DNA of 64,000 nucleotides from Pseudomonadota bacterium (lineage in GTDB: Bacteria; Pseudomonadota; Alphaproteobacteria; Acetobacterales; Acetobacteraceae), in NCBI GenBank assembly GCA_021805565.1, contig JAJZFA010000036.1, positions 42,243 to 106,242 of the forward strand, in the 5' to 3' direction. The position numbers and the translations under genes were made by a program. The notes under the pieces were generated by a model. It did not search any database. It saw only the letters and a program-made list of their open reading frames with translations, and was not told the DNA's origin. Shown here one piece after another: positions 1 through 7,793 of this stretch (its first letter is position 1; each line of letters begins with the position of its first letter).

Positions 1-368
1 TGGGCAGTTGGGGGCTAGACGCGACGCTGCCGCGGGAGGCGTGGGAGGCATCGCTGCCGACCGGCCACGTGGCCTGGCTGCGCAATTTGGCGTTAAGTCA
101 TCGAGAGGGCGATTATGTATTCGCGCATGCCGGGATCCGTCCGGGCGCGCCGCTTGCGGAGCAAACGCGCGACGATTTAACCATGGTGCGGCAGACTTTC
201 TTGTCGTCGGAGCAGGATCACGGGGCCGTTGTCGTGCATGGTCATTCCACCGTTTCGTCGGTGACGATCGCGCCGAATCGCATCGGGTTGGATACCGGTG
301 CGGGGATCGGCGGCCGGCTGACCTGCGCGGTGCTGGAAGACGACCTGATTGGATTGCTGGCGGTTTGA
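1..368 (+). CDS. Metallophosphoesterase / serine-threonine phosphatase-like protein, C-terminal part
   Basis: The reading frame is open from the first base (codons begin at base 3) and stops with TGA at 366-368, so the N-terminal half lies outside the window. The visible part carries the late motifs of the PPP-type calcineurin-like phosphoesterases: GDYVFAHAGIRPG, where the His is a metal ligand, and VVVHGHS followed by a conserved GLDTGAG-type segment. The family includes protein phosphatases and ApaH-like dinucleoside tetraphosphatases. The first metal-binding motifs (GDxHG, GDxxDRG) are not visible, so the substrate cannot be assigned. Confidence 0.75.
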   Translation, partial: GSWGLDATLPREAWEASLPTGHVAWLRNLALSHREGDYVFAHAGIRPGAPLAEQTRDDLTMVRQTFLSSEQDHGAVVVHGHSTVSSVTIAPNRIGLDTGAGIGGRLTCAVLEDDLIGLLAV

Positions 369-460
369 GGCATATGCGTGCGCGTGTTTTTGGGTCGGTG
401 GAGGACGACCGGCGCGCCGATTAAGGATGTCGCGGTGTTTTGGCGAGGGTTTGTGGGGGT

Positions 461-1063
461 TCAGGCCGCGGATTGGGGCATGGCCGGGTTGTGCCTTCCC
501 TGGATGGTTGGGATCGCGGCGTTGGCCTGGGCGGCGAGCCGGGCTTCCATTCTTTTAAGGCCGGCGGCGATGCGGAGGTCTCTCTGGCGTTCTTCGTAGG
601 CTTGCGTCCAGGTCTGATTGTTGGCCCTGGCGGCTTTGGCGACGACCGCTGTATCCCGGATCAGGGCGACAGCTTTTTCGATTTTCGGCGCGGGTTCGGG
701 CTGGAGTCCGGGGGCGGATTCCTGGGCTTGTATGCCCTGCTGGCGGGCTTTTTGAAGCTGGTAGAGACGGTGTTCGGCTTTCGCGGATTCCCGGCTGAGG
801 CCGATGGCTCCGCTGCGCAGGCGCATAACCCGGTTCAGCGGCATATCCGGTTCGGCGGCTTGCTTGAGGGCTTCCAGCGCCTGAAAGCTGAACGCGACGA
901 TGTTGGCGGCGAGGAGGAGTTCGTCCGTGGTTTGCGCGTTGTATGTTGCAAGCATCGCGGATGTCGCGTCGCGGGCGGCGGTTATGTCCCCGCCGGTGCC
1001 ACCGAGGAAGATGGCCGCGAGGCTGGCCAGGACGGTTTCCATGACGGCGGCCGGGATGGGCAT
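461..1063 (-). CDS. Hypothetical protein, 200 aa
   Basis: I do not recognise a family. The start at 1063 is supported by an AAGGAG Shine-Dalgarno about 6 bases upstream. The protein is Ala/Gln/Arg-rich. It has a hydrophobic N-terminus (about residues 5-22) that could be a membrane anchor or a buried helix, then long predicted helices with many Gln, Glu and Arg residues (about 85-185). No catalytic motif is visible. It is transcribed against the preceding phosphatase gene and convergent with it. Competing + strand frames over the same DNA have the Trp/Gly/Arg-rich composition of antisense shadows. Confidence 0.55.
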   Translation of the reverse strand: MPIPAAVMETVLASLAAIFLGGTGGDITAARDATSAMLATYNAQTTDELLLAANIVAFSFQALEALKQAAEPDMPLNRVMRLRSGAIGLSRESAKAEHRLYQLQKARQQGIQAQESAPGLQPEPAPKIEKAVALIRDTAVVAKAARANNQTWTQAYEERQRDLRIAAGLKRMEARLAAQANAAIPTIQGRHNPAMPQSAA

Positions 1064-1383
1064 CGGGTTGCTCCTTGGGGTGGTGTTCGGTGTTTGTTCG
1101 TTTTAGGGGAACATTCTCCTTATTGCAAGAAAATTTTCTATGGCGCGGGTGGTTTTTAATGCTGACACCGTTCGGGCACAGCTGATACTGGCCGGCATTT
1201 TAGGCGATTTTCCGACCGAGGCATTACTGTTAGGCCGATGGATATTTGCCACCCGGCTCTTTCTTCGCGCAACAACATTCATAGTTAACTTGGCAAACCT
1301 TAGCCACAAAAAACAGGAGGCACGCCGGGTAGCCGGTGCGCAAAATGTGGCGATTACAAAGTTGGCAGATTAAGGATAAAATC
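1064..1383. other. Gene-free stretch, 320 bp
   Basis: No convincing gene is present. It is more AT-rich than its surroundings and presumably holds the promoter of the leftward gene starting at 1063. A perfect 12-bp palindrome (AGAAAATTTTCT, 1128-1139) sits about 65 bp upstream of that start and could be an operator. I see no recognisable RNA or repeat. Confidence 0.4.
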
Positions 1384-1719
1384 TTATTTCGGGTGAGATG
1401 GGTCGGCGTTTAATAACAAAGTCACAATAGTTCCAACGGCATTCTTATCGAGCGTCAGCTCGATTTTGACACCGCGATCCTTTTCGGTTTCTTCGGCTGC
1501 AATCAATAATCCTGTTGAAGTGACCGTAACGGATTTGATGATTGTTGGGGAACTTTGGGACCGAATGCCAGGCTTTCTAGGTGACGTCCAGATTTTTACC
1601 GCCTGTTGGACTACCCGGCACAAATCGTCCTGCTCATGCTTTCGTTCTGCGACACGCGCAACTTTGTCCCGAAGCCGTTCCAGGGTTTTGGACCTCTCAT
1701 CAATCTGAAACCCGTTCAT
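1384..1719 (-). CDS. Hypothetical protein, 111 aa
   Basis: This is a small protein of unknown family. The N-terminal third is charged and probably helical (repeated Lys/Arg/Glu, residues 5-40). The C-terminal half is beta-rich, with a pattern of short valine/threonine strands ending in a hydrophobic TIVTLLL segment. The gene sits in AT-richer DNA, next to a MITE-like repeat and away from the GC-rich housekeeping style, so it may be acquired. The start ATG at 1719 has GAGGGG about 6 bases upstream on the minus strand. Function cannot be inferred. Confidence 0.5.
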   Translation of the reverse strand: MNGFQIDERSKTLERLRDKVARVAERKHEQDDLCRVVQQAVKIWTSPRKPGIRSQSSPTIIKSVTVTSTGLLIAAEETEKDRGVKIELTLDKNAVGTIVTLLLNADPSHPK

Positions 1720-2526
1720 AAAAAAATCCCCTCTGTTGCCGACGTTTGCGGTTTTTCATTTTTTGCTTGACATCCGCGATCCGCCTCGGCCTGTGCTAAG
1801 TGATCACGCTCTGATCGACTACTGCAAGAAGCTATTTCCACTAGTCAGCTTTCGAAGCAAAATAGTTAGCGCCTTTAAGATCGCGAAAGAAGGTTAAGAA
1901 TTTGCATAAAATTCATATACCGATTCCTGCCCTAACAGGCTGCTGAAAAAGGGTAAAACGATCTGACAGACTATCATATCAAGTGGTCAAATTGATAAAT
2001 TATCACCATGTTTAGTGTTTTAATTTCCCGCTTCGGGGCTTTTTAGCAGCCTGCTAAGAGCGAAAATCATGCGCGGAAATCGGTTAAAACGCTCTATACA
2101 ACACGTGATCGAACTGACCGCGCATGTCAACTGCATAATCGTGGCTCCTGGCGCCGTAGCGACAATGCCGGTCATAATAGCGGGAGATGGACTAGCGCCC
2201 GGCATCGCAGACTTTTCTCGTTCGGCTCCGTTGTCTCAATGCCGACACTCCGGCGGTATGATGGAGACCAGGAAGTCTGCTTCGACCCGATACGCCGCAA
2301 ACGTAACTCAAACACCTCCGATTTGGCGCCGCTGCGAACCGCCCACACTGCCGTCAAACTCGGCACGGTACGCACATTCCATAATCACCGCCGGTACAGC
2401 CCCTCACTATTTGGGGAATTTCGCGGCGCTTCGTCGTTGACCGCACCCGCCATCCTGTCCTTAGCTTCGCCCATCATACGCGGCGTCCATATATCCGGGC
2501 GCCGCCGCGAAAGGACTGGCGGAACG
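1720..2526. other. Gene-poor stretch, 807 bp, upstream of the purine island
   Basis: AT-rich DNA with no supported gene. It contains the 118-bp MITE-like element described separately (1936-2053). The part from about 2060 to 2526 must hold the promoter of xdhA, but I could not find a convincing sigma-70 or sigma-54 promoter by eye. An in-frame extension of xdhA to 2239 is possible, but its sequence does not resemble a 2Fe-2S domain. Confidence 0.5.
1936..2053. mobile_element. MITE-like element with terminal inverted repeats and CTAA target duplication
   Basis: The left end CAGGCTGCTGAAAAAG (1936-1951) is the inverted copy of the right end CTTTTTAGCAGCCTG (2039-2053), with one substitution and one indel. 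CTAA stands directly outside both ends (1932-1935 and 2054-2057), as expected for a 4-bp target duplication. IS5-group elements typically duplicate CTAR/YTAR sites. The interior is AT-rich and too short to code, so this is probably a non-autonomous relative of an insertion sequence. Confidence 0.7.
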
Positions 2527-3936
2527 ATGCGCGACACACTCCATTTCCGCCTGGGACCGGAACCGCGGACGCTGCGGCACGTGGACCCGACGATGACCGT
2601 GCTGGAGTATCTGCGCGGGGCCGAGCGGCTGTGCGGCACCAAGGAAGGCTGTGCGGAAGGCGATTGCGGCGCCTGCACCGTGGTCCTGGTGGACCGCCAG
2701 GGGCATCATCGGGCGGTGAACGCCTGCGTGCTCTTTATGCCCGCGCTGGACGGGCAGCAATTGCTGACTGTGGAACATCTGGCGGCGGCGGATGGCACGC
2801 CGCATCCGGTGCAACAGGCGATGGTCGATTATCATGCGTCGCAGTGCGGTTTTTGCACGCCGGGTTTCGTCATGTCGCTGTATGCGCTGCACACCGGGGT
2901 CAAGCCCGACCGGACGGCGGTGAACGAAGCCTTGGCCGGCAATTTGTGCCGCTGCACCGGATACCGGCCGATCGTGGACGCGGCTCTCGCGGTCTGCACC
3001 GGGGACGCGCCGCCGCCGCCGCCGGACGCTGTGCCCGCGACGGATGGCATGCTGGCCCTGGCGCATAACGGCCGGCAATCGTTTTCCCCAAGGTCGTCCG
3101 GCGAACTGGCGCGCGTTCTGCTGGACCATCCGCAAGCGACCATTGTCGCGGGCGGCACCGATGCCGGGCTTTGGGTGACGAAACAACACAAGACCTTGCC
3201 GGTCACGGTCTTTCTGGACTCGGTTGGCGACATGGCCGATGTGCAACTGGCGGGTGGCGTTATTCAGATCGGCGCGCGCGCGACCTATCAAGACGCACTG
3301 CCGGTTCTGGAGGCGCATTTTCCGGATTTCGGCACGACAATCCGGCGCATCGGGTCGCGGCAGATCCGCAACCGGGGCACGATCGGCGGCAATATCGCCA
3401 ACGCGTCCCCGATCGGCGATACACCGCCGGCTTTGCTGGCGCTGGACGCGGCGCTGGTACTGCGCCGGGGCGACACGCGGCGGACGGTGAAACTAGACGA
3501 TTTTTACGCCAGCTACCGGAAAACCGTGTTGAAACCGAGCGAATTTATCGAACGGATCGATATTCCGGTGGGGGCGGATGGGATGCTATTTCGTTGCTAC
3601 AAGGTGTCGAAGCGATTCGATCAGGATATCTCGGCGGTCTGCGCGGCGTTCCGGTTGCGGCTGCAAGACGGGATTGTCCGCGATATCCGCATCGGATTCG
3701 GCGGCATGGCGGCCACGCCGGTCCGGGCGCATACGATGGAAGCGGCGCTGACGGGGCGTCCCTGGACCGAGGCAACGGTGCGGATGGGGCAAGCGGCGAT
3801 GGACGAGGCGTTCTCGCCGCTGTCCGACATGCGGGCGAGTGCGGCGTACCGGCGCGTTGTCGCCCGTAATCTGCTGTTGAAGTGTTTCCTGGAAACCAGC
3901 GGGAAGGCAGCCGCGACGCGGCTGGTGCCGGCATGA
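2527..3936 (+). CDS. xdhA: Xanthine dehydrogenase small subunit (2Fe-2S and FAD)
   Basis: Electron-transfer subunit of xanthine dehydrogenase, which oxidises hypoxanthine/xanthine to urate in the cytoplasm. The N-terminal ferredoxin domain has Cys42, Cys47, Cys50 and a fourth Cys near residue 72 (GCAEGDCGAC pattern). The second 2Fe-2S domain has CGFC near residue 118 and NLCRC near residue 150. After a Pro-rich linker comes the FAD domain, with TIVAGGTD near 208 and GGNIANASPIGD near 288. At 469 aa it fits XdhA. I chose ATG 2527 because the ferredoxin fold begins there; the frame stays open to 2239, but with unrelated sequence. It overlaps xdhB by ATGA. First gene of the nitrogen-scavenging island. 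Confidence 0.93.
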   Translation: MRDTLHFRLGPEPRTLRHVDPTMTVLEYLRGAERLCGTKEGCAEGDCGACTVVLVDRQGHHRAVNACVLFMPALDGQQLLTVEHLAAADGTPHPVQQAMVDYHASQCGFCTPGFVMSLYALHTGVKPDRTAVNEALAGNLCRCTGYRPIVDAALAVCTGDAPPPPPDAVPATDGMLALAHNGRQSFSPRSSGELARVLLDHPQATIVAGGTDAGLWVTKQHKTLPVTVFLDSVGDMADVQLAGGVIQIGARATYQDALPVLEAHFPDFGTTIRRIGSRQIRNRGTIGGNIANASPIGDTPPALLALDAALVLRRGDTRRTVKLDDFYASYRKTVLKPSEFIERIDIPVGADGMLFRCYKVSKRFDQDISAVCAAFRLRLQDGIVRDIRIGFGGMAATPVRAHTMEAALTGRPWTEATVRMGQAAMDEAFSPLSDMRASAAYRRVVARNLLLKCFLETSGKAAATRLVPA

Positions 3937-6260
3937 ACGCGATCGCTCCGGTTGGGTTATCGGTACCGCACGACAGCGCAACGAAACATGTCGCCGGACA
4001 GGCGGTGTATATCGACGACATGGCCGAACCGCCGGGATTGCTGCACGCGTTTCTGGGTCTGAGCCCGCACGCGCATGCCAGGATTCTGTCGATCGACTTG
4101 AGCGCGGTGCTCGCGATGCCGGGCGTGGTGGCGGCGATGACGGCCAGGGACGTTCCAGGCGTCAACGATGTCGGGCCAGCGTTCCTGGGCGATCCGATTT
4201 TCGCCGACGGGCTGGTGGAGTATCATGGCCAATCGATGTTTGCCGTCGCCGCGACCAGTATGGCGCTGGCGCGTGAGGCCGCGTCCAGGGCGGTCGTGAC
4301 ATACGAGATCTTACCGCCGGTTTTGACGATCGACGAGGCTCTGGCGGCGCAAAGTTTCGTGCTGCCTACTCAGACAATGCGGCGCGGCGATGCCGATGCG
4401 GCGCTGGCGGCGGCGCCGCTGCGGTTGTCCGGGCGTATCGACGTGGGCGGGCAAGAGCATTTCTACCTGGAAGGCCAGGTCGCGATGGCAATTCCCGGCG
4501 AGGACGGGGACATGCTGGTGCATAGTTCCACTCAGCATCCGACCGAGGTTCAGCATCTTGTGGCGCGGGCGCTGAAATTATCCGATCACTCGGTGGTGTG
4601 CGAGACGCGGCGAATGGGCGGCGGTTTCGGCGGCAAGGAATCGCAGGCGTCGGGAATTGCGGCGACGGCTGCGCTGCTGGCGCAAAAGACCGGGCGGCCG
4701 GTCAAGCACCGGCTGGATCGCGACGACGACATGATCCTGACCGGCAAGCGGCATCATTGCCGGATCGATTACGATGTGGGGTTCGATAAGGACGGCCGCA
4801 TTCTGGGCATCGTGTTCGCGCAGGCGATCGGCTGCGGGTTTTCCCCCGATCTGTCGGCCGCTATCGCCGACCGGGCGATGTTTCACGCGGATAATGCGTA
4901 TTATCTGGACCACGTGCGGATCGTTTCGTATCGCTGCAAAACCAATACCGTGTCCAACACCGCCTTCCGGGGCTTCGGCGGCCCGCAGGGCATGGTAGGT
5001 ATCGAACACGTCGTGGACGAAATCGCTCGGTTTTTGCGTATCGATCCGCTAACAGTACGAAAACGCAATTTCTACGGCAAGCGGGAGCATAACGTCACGC
5101 CGTATGGCATGACGGTGGAAGACAATATCATTGCGGAACTGACGGCGGAACTGGAACGCGATGCGGGTTACGCGATCCGGCGGAAGGCGGTGAAAATATT
5201 CAATGCGGAACAGCCCTGGATCAAGCGCGGACTTGCGCTGACACCGGTAAAGTTCGGCATTTCGTTCACTCTGACGCATATGAATCAGGCCGGCGCGCTG
5301 GTGCATGTCTATACCGATGGCAGCGTGGCGTTGAATCATGGCGGCACGGAAATGGGTCAGGGCCTGTACCTGAAAGTGGCGCAGATCGTGGCGGCGGAAT
5401 TCGGCATCGGGCTGGACCGGGTGAAAATCACCGCGACCACGACAGGGAAGGTGCCGAACACGTCGCCGACCGCCGCGTCTTCGGGTACCGATTTGAACGG
5501 CAAGGCGGCGCAACTGGCGGCCCGGGCCATCAAGCAGCGGATGGCCGCCGTCGCGGCGACCGCGTTCGACGTGCCGGCATCGTCTGTCGTGTTCGCCGGC
5601 GGGCGGGTGGCAGGCGGCGGTCAGGACATGGGTTTCGGGGAACTGGCGAAGCTGGCGCACCGGTCCCGCGTCCAATTGTCATCGACGGGGTATTACAGCA
5701 CGCCGAAAATCTATTACGATACAACGACCAAGCAAGGGCGCCCGTTTTATTATTTCGCTTACGGCGCGGCGCTGTCGGAAGTGGAAGTCGATACGCTGAC
5801 CGGCGAATACCGGCTGCGGCGGGTCGATATCCTGCACGATGCGGGGCAGTCGCTGAATCCGGCAATCGATCTGGGGCAGATCGAAGGCGGCTTCGTTCAG
5901 GGCATGGGCTGGCTGACGACCGAGGAACTCTGGTGGGACGATAAAGGGCACCTGCGGACCCATGCGCCCTCTACCTATAAAATCCCCGCCTGCGGGGACG
6001 TGCCGGCGGCGTTCAACGTCGCCCTGTTCAAGGCCGGGCGGAACAAGGAAGACGTGGTGTATCGGTCCAAAGCCGTGGGCGAGCCGCCGCTGATGCTAGG
6101 CATCGCGGTCTTCCACGCGCTGCGCGATGCGATCGCCGCGTGCGGCGACGGTTGGACGGTGCCACGGCTGGATGCGCCCGCGACGGCCGAACGGGTGCTG
6201 ATGGCGATCGAAACGCTGCGCGCCCGAGCGGCGGAACCGAACGCCAGGGCGGCCGAATAA
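3933..6260 (+). CDS. xdhB: Xanthine dehydrogenase large subunit (molybdopterin-binding)
   Basis: Catalytic molybdenum subunit, 775 aa, the usual XdhB length. Visible landmarks are MGGGFGGKESQ (Moco domain, near residue 225), FRGFGGPQGM (near 345, substrate-pocket region), GGTEMGQG (near 470), and the conserved GEPP near the C-terminus, whose Glu (about residue 717) corresponds to the catalytic base of xanthine dehydrogenases. The start is ATG 3933, overlapping the xdhA stop (ATGA). A longer in-frame start at 3882 would lie inside xdhA and adds non-conserved residues. The stop at 6260 overlaps the xdhC start (TAATG), so the three genes are translationally coupled. Confidence 0.95.
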   Translation: MNAIAPVGLSVPHDSATKHVAGQAVYIDDMAEPPGLLHAFLGLSPHAHARILSIDLSAVLAMPGVVAAMTARDVPGVNDVGPAFLGDPIFADGLVEYHGQSMFAVAATSMALAREAASRAVVTYEILPPVLTIDEALAAQSFVLPTQTMRRGDADAALAAAPLRLSGRIDVGGQEHFYLEGQVAMAIPGEDGDMLVHSSTQHPTEVQHLVARALKLSDHSVVCETRRMGGGFGGKESQASGIAATAALLAQKTGRPVKHRLDRDDDMILTGKRHHCRIDYDVGFDKDGRILGIVFAQAIGCGFSPDLSAAIADRAMFHADNAYYLDHVRIVSYRCKTNTVSNTAFRGFGGPQGMVGIEHVVDEIARFLRIDPLTVRKRNFYGKREHNVTPYGMTVEDNIIAELTAELERDAGYAIRRKAVKIFNAEQPWIKRGLALTPVKFGISFTLTHMNQAGALVHVYTDGSVALNHGGTEMGQGLYLKVAQIVAAEFGIGLDRVKITATTTGKVPNTSPTAASSGTDLNGKAAQLAARAIKQRMAAVAATAFDVPASSVVFAGGRVAGGGQDMGFGELAKLAHRSRVQLSSTGYYSTPKIYYDTTTKQGRPFYYFAYGAALSEVEVDTLTGEYRLRRVDILHDAGQSLNPAIDLGQIEGGFVQGMGWLTTEELWWDDKGHLRTHAPSTYKIPACGDVPAAFNVALFKAGRNKEDVVYRSKAVGEPPLMLGIAVFHALRDAIAACGDGWTVPRLDAPATAERVLMAIETLRARAAEPNARAAE

Positions 6261-7102
6261 TGGGCGCGTGGCTGGATGCGCTGGCCGCGGCCGAACGCGC
6301 GGGCCTGCCGGCGGTGCTGGTGACCGTGCTGGCGGCGAAAGGATCGACACCGCGCGACGCGGGCGCCAAGATGGTGGTGTCGGCCGATGGGCTGGCGGGC
6401 ACGATCGGCGGCGGTAACCTGGAATACCGGTGCGAGGGCGCCGCGCGCGCCCTGCTCGCCTCCGATGCCGAAGGCCCATCCACTCAAGACTTTCCGCTCG
6501 GTCCCGCGCTGGGTCAGTGCTGCGGCGGGCACGTGACGGTGCTGTTCGAGGTATTGCGTCCGCCGGGGCTGCATATCGCCCTGTTCGGCGCGGGCCATGT
6601 CGGGACAGCGTTGGTCCGGCTGCTTGCCGATTTGCCGGTGCGAGTCGATTGGATCGATTCACGGCCGGACGCGCTGCCGGCGCATGTGCCGGACAACGTG
6701 GTGGCGGTGCGGACGGCCGATCCGGCTCGCGCGGTCGCCGATTTGCCGGCCGGAAGCCTGGTGCTGGCGATGACGCACGACCATGCGCTGGATTTCGCGA
6801 TTGTGGCCGCCGCGCTGGGTCGCCCCGATCTGCCGTCGGTGGGGCTGATCGGATCGGCCACCAAACGGGCGCGGTTTGTGACGCGGCTGGTCCGGCTGGG
6901 CCTGGATACGGACAGGCTGGTCTGCCCGATCGGGGTGCCGGGGATCGTGGGGAAGGAACCGGCGGTGGTCGCGGTTTCGGTCGCCGCGCAAATCATGCGG
7001 TTTCAACCGGCGCAACGGAGTACGAAGCCTATGCCAATACGAGTGAAAGAGTGCGGCGACTGTGTTTGCCCACCGACGATGGATCGGATGCAAAGCCAAT
7101 GA
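6260..7102 (+). CDS. xdhC: XdhC, molybdenum cofactor maturation chaperone
   Basis: 280 aa. XdhC binds and sulfurates Moco and inserts it into XdhB. The sequence has the N-terminal GSTPRDAGAKM segment with GTIGGGNLE, a CCGG motif (near residue 92), then a Rossmann domain with FGAGHVG (near 113), MTHDH (near 175) and GLIGSATKRARF (near 196), as in XdhC. The start ATG 6260 overlaps the xdhB stop by one base. The last ~25 residues include CGDCVC and are not part of the usual family core, so the tail may be lineage-specific. The stop overlaps the next gene by ATGA. Confidence 0.93.
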   Translation: MGAWLDALAAAERAGLPAVLVTVLAAKGSTPRDAGAKMVVSADGLAGTIGGGNLEYRCEGAARALLASDAEGPSTQDFPLGPALGQCCGGHVTVLFEVLRPPGLHIALFGAGHVGTALVRLLADLPVRVDWIDSRPDALPAHVPDNVVAVRTADPARAVADLPAGSLVLAMTHDHALDFAIVAAALGRPDLPSVGLIGSATKRARFVTRLVRLGLDTDRLVCPIGVPGIVGKEPAVVAVSVAAQIMRFQPAQRSTKPMPIRVKECGDCVCPPTMDRMQSQ

Positions 7103-7569
7103 CCGAAGCGGATCACATGCGGCGTGCCATCGGGCTTTCGCTGGAAATGATGCGTTCGGGGCGCGGCGGCCCGTTCGGAGCGGTGATCGTGAAGGACGGC
7201 GCGGTCGTCGCCGAGGGGTTCAATCAGGTCACGTCCACCAACGATCCCACCGCGCATGCCGAGGTGGTGGCGGTGCGGCTGGCGTGCCAGGCGCTGGGGA
7301 CATTCGATCTGACCGGCTGCGAAATCTACACCAGTTGCGAACCCTGCCCGATGTGCCTCAGCGCGATCTACTGGGCCCGGCTGGGGCGGATTTATTACGC
7401 CAACGACCGGCACGACGCGGCGAAAATCGGGTTCCGCGACGATTTTTTGTATCATGAGATTCCGCTGCCGCTGGACCAGCGCGCGATTCCTGCAACCCGG
7501 CTGTTGCAGGCCGAGGGTTGGGCGGCGTTTGAGGAATGGGACAAAAAGCTTGATAAGGTCGCCTATTAG
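7099..7569 (+). CDS. guaD: Guanine deaminase (cytidine-deaminase fold)
   Basis: Converts guanine to xanthine and ammonia, feeding xanthine to XdhAB. 156 aa, the size of the Bacillus subtilis-type GuaD, not the long amidohydrolase-type enzyme. The zinc site of the deaminase superfamily is clear: His53 and Glu55 in TAHAEV, Cys83 and Cys86 in EPCPMC. The GGPFGAVIVKDG and STNDPTAHAEV stretches and the C-terminal DAA-GFRDDF region match guanine deaminases better than TadA. ATG 7099 overlaps the xdhC stop (ATGA), so it is the fourth gene of the same transcript. Confidence 0.92.
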   Translation: MTEADHMRRAIGLSLEMMRSGRGGPFGAVIVKDGAVVAEGFNQVTSTNDPTAHAEVVAVRLACQALGTFDLTGCEIYTSCEPCPMCLSAIYWARLGRIYYANDRHDAAKIGFRDDFLYHEIPLPLDQRAIPATRLLQAEGWAAFEEWDKKLDKVAY

Positions 7570-7618
7570 AAGGGCCGGACGGACCGCGATGCGTCGCCGG
7601 CCTAATGGCCGCGGTTGC

Positions 7619-7634
7619 TGGCCTCGTTTTTGCG
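7619..7634 (+). promoter_or_regulatory. Candidate sigma-54 promoter upstream of the atzF-atzG-atzE block
   Basis: TGGC-N7-TTGC lies in the 224-bp gap after guaD, with the GG and GC dinucleotides at the exact -24/-12 spacing of RpoN promoters (consensus TGGCAC-N5-TTGCW). Two positions of the -24 element deviate (CT instead of AC) and G follows TTGC. Weaker than the rutA site, but in the right place for nitrogen control. No NtrC site was recognised. Confidence 0.4.
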
Positions 7635-7793
7635 TGCATTATTCTCGCGAATCGTCCCGGACTCCGGCGGATCGTTCGCGGCGACGAAAGGGCAAACTGC
7701 CGGTATGAAACGACGCCTTCCCGCCTGTTACCCTCCGGTCCCGCCGGGTGTGGCCACCGTACTGCTTCACCCCGGCGGCCCGCGGATGGCGAT

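Noticed and set aside
440..1159. 239-codon + strand frame across the first unknown gene
   Set aside because: Gly/Trp/Arg-rich antisense composition; the minus-strand gene has a good ribosome site and a protein-like sequence.
2239..2526. N-terminal extension of xdhA
   Set aside because: Sequence is unlike a ferredoxin domain and AT-richer; family N-terminus begins at 2527.
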